64,000 bases of DNA from Acidobacteriota bacterium (lineage in GTDB: Bacteria > Acidobacteriota > Blastocatellia > RBC074). The DNA lies in NCBI GenBank assembly GCA_016196035.1, contig JACPYM010000099.1, positions 64,869 through 128,868 on the forward strand. Direction: 5' to 3'. Position 1 is the stretch's first letter; each line of letters starts with the position of its first letter. The notes under the pieces are model-generated. The model had not been told where the DNA came from and made no database searches. It saw only the letters and a list, made by a program, of their open reading frames with translations. Below, one piece after another: positions 47,301-52,511 of the stretch. Both the position numbers and the translations under genes were made by a program.

Positions 47301-48763
47301 TTGGCGATGTCTGTCGCCGGAATCTGCGCCATCAACTGTGTCGCCGAAACAAAAGTCGTGGGGCGATCTGCGCCGTTCCAGCGCGCGACGGACGTGTTGC
47401 TGAAATTCGTGCCCGACAGCATCAAGGTGAAGCCCGCGCTGCCCGCGTTCGCCGTGTTTGGATTGAGGCTGGTCAGCGTCGGCACAGGCGCGGGCGCTTG
47501 ATTGATCGTGAAGGGCAAGGCGTTCGAGCTGAGTCCGCCCGCGCCATTGGGATCGGTGTTAAAGACCGTCACACTCGCGCTGCCCGCATTTGCCAGATCG
47601 CTGGCGGGAATCTGCGCGCTCAATTGCGACGCCGAAAGAAAGGTGGTCGGACGATTCGCGCCATTCCAACGCACCACCGAGAACACGCCGAAATTCGTGC
47701 CTGTCAGCATCAAGTTGAGCGGCGGACTGCCCGCGTTCGCCGTGTTCGGATTGAGGCTGATGAGTGTCGGTGTGGGAGTCGGTGCCGCATTGATCGTGAA
47801 CGTGACGGGATTGGAGGTGCCGCCGCCTGCGCCCGCCGTGTTGGGCGGATTGAAAACAGTCACGCTGGCACTGCCCCCATTGGCGATGTCGCTGGCGGGA
47901 ATTTGCGCGCTCAATTGTGTCGCCGAGAGGAACTGCGTCGGACGATTCGACCCATTCCAGCGTGCGACCGAGCCATTGATAAAGTTCGCGCCCGTCAGCG
48001 TCAGCGTAAACGCCCCGCCGCCCGCCGTCGCTTGATTGGGATTGAGATTGATCAACGTCGGCACCGGATTGGCCGCTTGATTGATCGTAAAGGAAACAGG
48101 GCTGGACGTGCCGCCACCCACACCTGCTGTGTTCGGCGGCGTAAAAACGGTCACGCTGGCGCTGCCAGGTGCCGCGATGTCACTGGCGGGAACCTGCGCG
48201 GTTAATTGTGTCGCTGACAAGAAATTCGTCGGCAGATTCGACCCGTTCCAACGCGCGACCGATGCATTGACGAAATTCGCGCCGTTCAACGTCAACGTGA
48301 AGGCCGGGCCGCCGGCATTCGCCGCGTTCGGGTTGAGACTGAGCAAGGTCGGCGCGGGCGGCGCGGGTTGGGTGATCGTGAAGATCAGCGGATTGGAAGC
48401 GCCGCCGCCTGCGCCGGGATTGAAGGCCGTCACTTGCGCGGTGCCCGCCACGGCCAAATCCGCCGCCGTGATGAGCGCCGTCAATTGCGCGGTCGAAATG
48501 AAATTGGTCGGACGATCTGCGCCGTTCCAGCGCACGGTCGTCAGGCGGTTGAAATTCAAACCGCTGACCGTGATGGTCAAGCCGGGCGTACCGGCTTGCG
48601 CAGAATTGGGGGCCAGGCCGGTCAGTGTCGGCACATTGGTTTGCGCGATTGCCAACACGCCCGTGCTGACCAGCGCCAGCCATAAACAGACGCTCCAGGC
48701 GCGTCTGTTGAAAAGCCCGTAGAAAAAAATGCCGAATTGTATTGAGCTGCGACTCCGCTTCAC
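41327..48763 (-). CDS. Giant IPT/TIG-repeat protein with C-terminal outer-membrane barrel
   Basis: A 2478-residue exported protein from the GTG at 48763, preceded by GGAGAG. Signal region: AWSVCLWLALVSTGVLAIAQ. Residues about 43-1170 hold twelve IPT/TIG-like beta-sandwich repeats of about 90-95 residues, most with the phrase RWNGANRPT, then SATQLSAQIPA and VFNPPN. Next comes a region with fibronectin-like features (VLRWTPVPGAMKYQIG, LYYWRVEAFNLKGRLL). Residues about 1547-1607 are encoded by an inserted family B palindrome. A Pro/Gln/Thr-rich linker follows, then from about residue 1890 a segment of alternating beta-strands (LSLSMQGRYKNGPWLTEMNG to LFLWTIVQPAKP) typical of an outer-membrane barrel, with a Pro/Gln-rich tail. 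The plan resembles an adhesin-like or autotransporter-like surface protein; its biochemical role is unknown. Confidence 0.85.
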   Translation of the reverse strand: MKRSRSSIQFGIFFYGLFNRRAWSVCLWLALVSTGVLAIAQTNVPTLTGLAPNSAQAGTPGLTITVSGLNFNRLTTVRWNGADRPTNFISTAQLTALITAADLAVAGTAQVTAFNPGAGGGASNPLIFTITQPAPPAPTLLSLNPNAANAGGPAFTLTLNGANFVNASVARWNGSNLPTNFLSATQLTAQVPASDIAAPGSASVTVFTPPNTAGVGGGTSSPVSFTINQAANPVPTLINLNPNQATAGGGAFTLTLTGANFINGSVARWNGSNRPTQFLSATQLSAQIPASDIANGGSASVTVFNPPNTAGAGGGTSNPVTFTINAAPTPTPTLISLNPNTANAGSPPLNLMLTGTNFGVFSVVRWNGANRPTTFLSASQLSAQIPASDLANAGSASVTVFNTDPNGAGGLSSNALPFTINQAPAPVPTLTSLNPNTANAGSAGFTLMLSGTNFSNTSVARWNGADRPTTFVSATQLMAQIPATDIANAGTASVAVFNPPNAGGGGGTTNALPFTIIQAQNPVPTLINATPNPIQVGTPGVTLLVTGANFVAGSVLRWNGANRQTTFISSTQLSVLIPATDLDAAGTASIVVFNPAPGGGQSNALTININNPAPIVISITPNAAVAGSPAFALTVNGSGFIAGSVVRWNGQNRTTQFINATQLGAQIPATDIANAGVANVTVFNPPNTNGSGGGSSNPVPFTINVAPNPVPRLTALNPSAANAGSAGFTLTVTGANFINSSVLRWNGTDRPTTFLSATQLMAQIPPTDIANTGTATVAVFNPPNASGGGGTSNSLPFTINQAPAPVPTLTSLTPNAVNAGGAGFALMLTGTNFINTSVVHWNGANRPTTIVSATQLMAQIPATDIASAGTAAVTVLNPPNVAGAGGGTSNALTFTINQQQNPVPTLTAATPNPLAAGAQGVTLLVTGTNFVANSVLRWNGANRPTMFVSATQLSAQIPASDLLNAGTASIAVFNPAPGGGQSNALTINVNNPAPVIAAIIPNSIVAGSGEFTLTINGNGFLPASVVRWNGANRTARFVGGTQLAVQVPAADVANTGTAQITVFNPVPGGGTSNAAVFTITPRPLPPPTLNTVTASAVAQGARQVRLTLIGANFRPGARVVIGPSESNAGLMPAADILVESVNRVNETMIYAVVSVANNATLNMRAVDVVNADLTSTGANGSRTTKPLRVQGGSSLGAPLQITSVLIIYPRNGTVISQGERLIAEAVLAGAGTGTVIGQWLWDGNVTEQFALNFTAGERRTLRPNNPLPTIYLGPHRLEIKITSPNMIQSPPVEIIINNGTWKMLRLLEPNSGAGYVAEQTPVLRWTPVPGAMKYQIGFSTQPFFNTITQWHDVTGTEWQVPLAVWQALPEGELWWTARVVETAGNLREPAAMRRINRLTPGALKPVALTSPTDTTILEWQPVRAAVIYRVTITSDVAGKLVIKRFATANAKLDVKKLSDKFQPGVLYYWRVEAFNLKGRLLMTSERYNFLPKPQKTSSLLPVEKLDWQIAWPEVAAGMAGRRDSTVSGSDGVSAELALLAKPQTRFGSPERAQFNSRGHGPRNSACDPPTLKGSQTDSNATPSGSGTELPCPGALPPAIEFVPFRDTAAHDLNRSIESSQAETPVTFVPVSAMAELQADVAEVDTPSPAAASPIYGAHGWAIGKEKDDAVAVAQTKTPASTTVAPKQQPAQKTATEPQNQPAQKTTTAPPNQAEPPAPQTQTAPPPSPKLTAMIAARSPLPDAFVKTATPAVSIDFNAPIQPSEVGLQIDDTDYSALAKITDRQVAFQPTIPLTNGKHQLLLNVGEEALGWFFTVNAAATTEQADPETKGTDAEQTTTATGAANAEATAAAEAAAAQQAPDGAAPVPAVEKEFKWEAASNQQDISGSEQDTHNLSLSMQGRYKNGPWLTEMNGSGLLNSLLSPNPRHSLGRFNDYIFHFGREWPFGAAANPAQPNPAAGQPGQTGLTGPQWGIDLRFGMVSPQSFLNAEYVSTGFAREGVELALKTPGGTFGFYRNTNDKGQGEGIGFGFHQRVYGGSYDAPAFTKDPERVKFRLMWLSANDVGGHPLKIGYDVEGNPLTQIDAFATPRVGDSYGSLLAVKLNKDWNWVSEYAITSNNVNRLAAEARRQFGRAWRTGFVGTWHKANISFSFRDVSPNYSIPATASLTQLSASDRRGVDFAISRNTLYGTFSGQYQYLQSDFRYDNRAHVGLNNVNLNWAKQLTHKTVKDATFSTMLSVGANVARTTTSNRTQPGIIGLADQGRDGVNVNLTETLQKPKLGALAVTVGGSRNWFRDTVNQRANNILTSLNVSTNWTPVNPWFQWTSTVSVNWLAGERFSVGASRTLTAYIQPTFNWTRTGLSLTPLVTLNQLSSQMLQLLEGAPLRRLTTGDMWMTNHGARLAWQLPGKYRFNVLSFEGSQMWMRDGLSGMTHRTPRLLFLWTIVQPAKPAPPKEEKQPQPEAQPQQSAPPSQTAPVKN
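43945..44122. repeat. Palindromic element, family B (copy 2), inside the IPT/barrel gene
   Basis: Outer arms 43945-43990 and 44078-44122 (CCCTGAAAGGG, CAATAGCCGGGGGCAACGCC and complements) enclose an inner palindrome at 44006-44062 (CCGACCCTGAAGGGGTCGCA and complement). It contributes about 60 residues in frame with no stop codon. The translation there (Pro/Ser/Arg-rich, with DPPTLKGSQTDSNATPSGSG) is unlike the rest of the protein. Confidence 0.93.
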
Positions 48764-48972
48764 AGTGAACTCTCCAGTTGACGTAAATTCGCAAAGTTAT
48801 GGGGCGTCAACTACACAAGCGTTTTTTGGCCCGTAAAACACTCATCGCACAAAAAGATTTCTGCCTGTAAAAAATTCGGGGCTGTTCCCTGGGAGCGCAA
48901 GCATCTCTGCCTGCCATGAAAGACGTTGCGCAGCGCTCCTTTTCCCGCCCCAGATTGAGGTCGAAGACTAGG

Positions 48973-49081
48973 CTAGTACTCCATCAAGCTGTAAGTGATG
49001 GATGCTGAGAGCGCATCCGGGATGTAGGGCGGGATTAAATCCCGCCCTACATCCCTCATTTTCAGCTTGATGGAGTACTAG
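48973..49081. repeat. Nested inverted repeat (CTAGTACTCCATCAAGCTG arms)
   Basis: Outer arms 48973-48991 and 49063-49081 are exact complements of 19 bp (CTAGTACTCCATCAAGCTG). An inner perfect palindrome occupies about 49019-49056 (GGATGTAGGGCGGGATT and complement with a 2-4 bp loop). Confidence 0.92.
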
Positions 49082-49098
49082 ATCAGTTTGCATTTGAA

Positions 49099-49230
49099 TG
49101 TACGGGTGGCGCGCTGGGGGCAGTACCGCGCGCGTCAGCAAGCGGTGCGTCAACGCTGGCGCAATACGGCACACCCTGAGTCTCCGCTTGCTGACGCGCG
49201 CGGTACTGCCCCCAGCGCGCCACCCGTACA
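49099..49230. repeat. Palindromic element, family C (copy 2), 47-bp arms
   Basis: Arms 49099-49145 and 49184-49230 are exact or almost exact reverse complements over 47 bp. The inner part (GTACCGCGCGCGTCAGCAAG) is the same as in the element at 41161-41295, showing a dispersed family with variable outer arms. Confidence 0.95.
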
Positions 49231-49329
49231 CCGCTCTGCCATCCGATCTAAGGAAAGCTACGCGGCTTTTCTTACAGCAGGCAAGGATGCCTGCGCTCCC
49301 AGATGTGCCGTCAACGCTTCACCAGCACC

Positions 49330-49373
49330 GGAAAATTTACAGGGAGAAAAGATTTTTCCCTGTAAATTTTCGG
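49330..49373. terminator. AT-rich hairpin downstream of the TPR gene
   Basis: Arms CGAAAATTTACAGGGA and complement with a loop of about 10 bases. It lies 36 bp past the stop codon of the minus-strand TPR gene and could be its terminator; the neighbouring words GCGCTCCC / GGGAGCGC extend the symmetry. Confidence 0.6.
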
Positions 49374-49408
49374 CGCTCGGACCGGGAGCGCCCCGCTCTA
49401 CTGGCCCT

Positions 49409-50524
49409 TCAGGCTTCATCCTTCATCCTGCCGAAGATTTGCGCCGCGCGCTGGCGGTAAACCTCGGCTTCCTGCTCGCGCAGTTGCGTTTGGTAAAACT
49501 GCGCCAGGGTTTCCAGCAATTCGGCGACTTCCAGGTTTTGCACGCCGAGCAGCTTTTCTTTGATGGCCAGAGCGTGCAAATAACAACGTTCGGCTGCGGG
49601 CGCGCCGCTCAAGCGCGCCAGGGCCTGCCACAACACGGCCATCTCGTAATGTTCGGGGCCATACCGGCGTTCAACGATCGCCACGGCGCGGCGGTAAAGT
49701 TGTTCCGCCGCCGCGTGCCGCTGCAAATTTTCCTGAATCGCCGCCAACAGTTTCAGGTCAGGCACCAGTGCCGGATGGGCCGCGCCCAGCACACGTTCGC
49801 GCGTCACCAAGGCGCGATGGGCAAAATGTTCGGCTTCGGCCCAGTGGCCGCGCGCGATTTCCAACCGGCTCAGATCGCGGCACAGATCGGTGACGGAACT
49901 GTGCTCTTCGCCAAAGAGTGTTTCGTTGATCGCCAGCGCCTCTTCGTAATGCGCGCAGGCTTCGTCCAGGCGTTGCCGCGCTTGCAGCAGGATCGCCAGC
50001 CGATGGTGCACCGCGCCAGTTTCGGGACTGCATTTGCGAAAGGCGGTTTCCGCCAGCTCCAGCGCTTGGCGCAACCAAGGTTCGGCTTCGCTTAAGCGGC
50101 CTTGCGTCTGTTGCAAGGCCGCCAAACGCTGCCAGGTATGCAAACGCCAGCGATTTGTTTCGGATCGCGCGGCGGCGGATTGCGTCCGAGCGGGCTGTGG
50201 CCGTGTGGGCTGTGGCCTGGTGGATTCGAGCACACGCGCTAGCCGCTCATAGAGCCGGACCGCTTTGGCTTGGTCGCCATTCGCTTCATAAAGTTTTGCC
50301 AGATGATCGAGAAATTGGGCCAAGTGCAGCGGGTCATCGCCGGCTGCCGTTTCGGCCAATTGCAGCGCGCCCTGCCAGAGCGACTTGGCTTGTGACGGCT
50401 CTGGTTGGACGCGCGCGGTGACACCCAGGTTATGGCATAAGTTGCCTGATTTGGGCAATGCACCCGTGCGCGGCAACTCGCTCGCCGGCTCGCTGCTCAA
50501 ATTGCTCTTGTTCGTCTCGATCAT
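49409..50524 (-). CDS. Tetratricopeptide-repeat protein (kinesin-light-chain-like repeats)
   Basis: A 371-residue soluble protein without a signal peptide. At least six TPR or kinesin-light-chain-type repeats are visible, for example LDHLAKLYEANGDQAKAVRL, HHRLAILLQARQRLDEACAH, LAAIQENLQRHAAAEQLYRR and LLETLAQFYQTQLREQEAEV. A Pro/Arg linker (TRPQPTRPQPARTQ) sits at about residues 100-115 and comes from a short DNA duplication. It is likely a scaffold for protein contacts. No partner is evident; the next gene upstream encodes a small secreted protein, 253 bp away with a terminator between them. Confidence 0.85.
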   Translation of the reverse strand: MIETNKSNLSSEPASELPRTGALPKSGNLCHNLGVTARVQPEPSQAKSLWQGALQLAETAAGDDPLHLAQFLDHLAKLYEANGDQAKAVRLYERLARVLESTRPQPTRPQPARTQSAAARSETNRWRLHTWQRLAALQQTQGRLSEAEPWLRQALELAETAFRKCSPETGAVHHRLAILLQARQRLDEACAHYEEALAINETLFGEEHSSVTDLCRDLSRLEIARGHWAEAEHFAHRALVTRERVLGAAHPALVPDLKLLAAIQENLQRHAAAEQLYRRAVAIVERRYGPEHYEMAVLWQALARLSGAPAAERCYLHALAIKEKLLGVQNLEVAELLETLAQFYQTQLREQEAEVYRQRAAQIFGRMKDEA

Positions 50525-50670
50525 TTTCCCTTCTCCTGCTTTTTCTTTTTATCTTCACGTTGACTGCCGCATTCGCTCGCCCCCTGTTTTCGCAATTCGT
50601 TTTGGCCCATGCCGCAGAAGCCATCGCACCTGGCCCGGCACGGCTTATTTCCATCGCCAAGCCGCCCCTG

Positions 50671-50712
50671 AAAACGGCAACGCTCCTGCCCCACTGCGGT
50701 GGAACAGGAGCG
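50671..50712 (-). terminator. Rho-independent terminator after the small secreted protein gene
   Basis: Stem CGCTCCTG / CAGGAGCG extended by CCAC / GTGG (50681-50712), followed on the minus strand by TTGCCGTTTTC. It begins 66 bp past the stop codon at 50778. Confidence 0.75.
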
Positions 50713-50777
50713 TCCGGACAGCTTGTCTGGGGATGCCTTTCAGCTAAGCCAAGCCATCATGTAGCCGCTGCGCTGTC

Positions 50778-51143
50778 TTACTTGATGATCCAAGCCTGGC
50801 ACGAAGCAACGCCGCCTGGGGGGCCGAGCAAGCTGATTTCGTTGCCATTGTTCTTTTTCAGAATCTGGCCGGCGGTCTGCTTGCTGTTCGTCGGGGTGCC
50901 GCCTTGCGTCGCCGAATAGTAGATCAGGGTGTTCGCCGCGATGTCTTGCGCCGTCGGGTTTTTGACGTAAAGCGGCGTGGACACGTCTTTGCCGCCACCC
51001 GGCGTGCAGGTCAGCGAGACCTTTTGCCCACGCGGAATCGGCAGCGGGCTGTTCGGGTTTTTCTTCATTTGCGCCGAAACCACCAGCGCCAGCGCCATGG
51101 TCACCAAAGACATCGTCATCAATGCGAAAAATTTGTTCTTCAT
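50778..51143 (-). CDS. Small secreted protein of unknown function
   Basis: A 121-residue protein with a clear signal peptide (MKNKFFALMTMSLVTMALAL, cleavage probably after VSA at about residue 24). The mature part has two cysteines (LTCTPGGGKD and VASCQAWIIK at the C-terminus) that could form a disulfide, and the phrase PTAQDIAANTLIYYSATQGG. AAGGAG precedes the ATG by about 12 bases. No known family was recognised. It appears to be monocistronic, with its own terminator downstream and a 760-bp gene-free region upstream that carries two repeated boxes. Confidence 0.75.
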   Translation of the reverse strand: MKNKFFALMTMSLVTMALALVVSAQMKKNPNSPLPIPRGQKVSLTCTPGGGKDVSTPLYVKNPTAQDIAANTLIYYSATQGGTPTNSKQTAGQILKKNNGNEISLLGPPGGVASCQAWIIK

Positions 51144-51322
51144 ACGATCTATAGCTCCTTGTATTTCTTTCCGTAGAGAATCGTGTCAACGACTCTCCAG
51201 TTTGCCCAGTGTGATTGTCGTCACCAAACGACAACCGTTGCTTGCCTGCCGCTGGGGCTAGCGGCCAGACTTAAAATTTGCGTGTGCGCCTGCCAAACCT
51301 GCTTACGCAGCTTGCTTTCAGC

Positions 51323-51558
51323 CTGAACCGGTCTTCATCTCCAACAGGCGCGGAGAACAAGAGACAAAGACCGGTTCAGACAGCTTCATCGCCTACCCCG
51401 TAGTTGGGGTTGCGCCGATGACTCAGTGGGGTTCAAGCCATCCGACGCCGGCGATGAAATTTCAAAGAACATTCCTCCTTCTCTCAATCGTCTCGCGTTC
51501 GGCCGCCAGCAGTTCCCGCCCCCAACAGGCGCGGAGAACAAGGAGCGGGAAACCGCTG
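51323..51558. repeat. Two stem-loops sharing an identical 21-bp box
   Basis: Box 1 (51341-51361) lies in the loop of a hairpin with perfect 13-bp arms (CTGAACCGGTCTT at 51323-51335 and its complement at 51367-51379). Box 2 (51522-51542) lies in a second hairpin with imperfect arms (CAGTTCCCGC and GCGGGAAACCGCTG). The boxes are identical while the stems differ. Confidence 0.85.
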
Positions 51559-51828
51559 CGCGGGCCAGTTCCATCGCCCGTGAGCGATGAAAGCTTATTC
51601 GTCTCGTTACGTCTCGCTCGTCTTTACAGTATTGCTTGGGCCATTCCGCTCTTTGCTCGAAACGCCCTGCTTATCAATCTGCTGATGACTTGTTTTTTTG
51701 CGGCTCGCTCTGTCTCGCTCACCACCGCCATCAACGAGGCCGATTCTATGCAGATGGCGGTTTGGGTGCATGAGGTTTTGGTGATGCTTTGGTGAGGTTT
51801 TGGTGAGGGCGATTAAATCGCTGAAACC

Positions 51829-51884
51829 AAAAAGCCAAACCGGAGCGGCTGAAAGAATTCAAGCCTCCGGTTTGGCTTTTTGTC
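51829..51884. terminator. Bidirectional terminator downstream of the Uma2 gene
   Basis: Stem AAAAAGCCAAACCGGAG / CTCCGGTTTGGCTTTTT with a loop of about 19 bases. It has A-runs and T-runs on both sides and so can act on either strand; the Uma2-like gene ends 25 bp away. Confidence 0.9.
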
Positions 51885-51909
51885 GCTGGTCGGGTTGGGC
51901 GCAGTAGCG

Positions 51910-52428
51910 CTAACTCCGGAAGAGCGCACTAACGCGGCATTTGAAGCCAGGCAAGAGGGCTTCGCTGGTCAGTTCCTGGTCGGCGGTGACGACGCGAATT
52001 CGCGTCGGTGAATCGTAAATCGTCACTTCCTGCTCTACTTGCGAGACCAGCCAGACTTGCTGCACGCCCGCCGCGAAGTATTCGCGAACTTTGCGATTCA
52101 CCTTGTCCCAAACATCGTTTGGCGAGATTACTTCAATCGCAAGGTCAGGAGCGATTTTCCATTTGCCGCTCGGCTCGCCTTCGGCAGGAATACGTTGCGA
52201 AAAAACAAACCCGACATCCGGCATCCGCTCATTAACACCAATCTGAAACGTCGTGTTGGAGGTGTACAGTTTTCCAATAGGATTTTGTTTGAGGTAAATA
52301 CCCAGTTCAATGATCAGTTGCGCATTGATACTGCCAGGTTTGGCTCCCGCCATCTTGGCCTCCTTTTGCCCATCAACGATTTCGTAATCCAGGTCATCTT
52401 CAAATGCCGCTTGCGTTGTCGCGGTCAT
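51910..52428 (-). CDS. Uma2-family (DUF820) PD-(D/E)XK nuclease-like protein
   Basis: A 172-residue protein of the Uma2 family, a restriction-endonuclease-fold group abundant in cyanobacteria and other multi-copy genomes. Core motifs are MPDVGFVFSQ, APDLAIEVISPND (the D...ExI active-site strand) and YFAAGVQQVWLVSQ. The N-terminus DLDYEIVDGQKEAKMAGAKP is typical. No experimental function is known for most members. It is followed by a strong bidirectional terminator and preceded by the large regulator gene, whose stop codon lies 84 bp upstream. Confidence 0.9.
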   Translation of the reverse strand: MTATTQAAFEDDLDYEIVDGQKEAKMAGAKPGSINAQLIIELGIYLKQNPIGKLYTSNTTFQIGVNERMPDVGFVFSQRIPAEGEPSGKWKIAPDLAIEVISPNDVWDKVNRKVREYFAAGVQQVWLVSQVEQEVTIYDSPTRIRVVTADQELTSEALLPGFKCRVSALFRS

Positions 52429-52511
52429 GAGCCTTACCTCCTAGTTGTCGATCTGTTTGCAGGCTTGCCTTACTGCACGGCCATTTTAGCCCGCTTGGAA
52501 TAACGCGGCAA

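Larger units (their letters stand above)
48764..49408. other. Repeat-filled region between giant IPT gene and TPR gene
   Basis: About 645 bp with no supported gene. It holds three consecutive inverted repeats (48973-49081, 49099-49230, 49330-49373). The promoter of the IPT gene should lie within 48764-48970, where the DNA is AT-richer (48780-48880), but no clear hexamers were recognised. Confidence 0.55.
51144..51909. other. Gene-free region with twin repeat boxes
   Basis: About 765 bp upstream of the small secreted protein gene. A 125-residue plus frame (51418-51795) has no domain content and no good start. Two copies of a 21-bp box (CCAACAGGCGCGGAGAACAA plus G, at 51341-51361 and 51522-51542) are each flanked by a short inverted repeat. 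A bidirectional terminator ends the region at 51829-51884. Confidence 0.5.

Noticed and set aside
51418-51795. 125-residue plus-strand frame
   Set aside because: It runs through a repeat box, has no recognisable domain and lacks a convincing start site.
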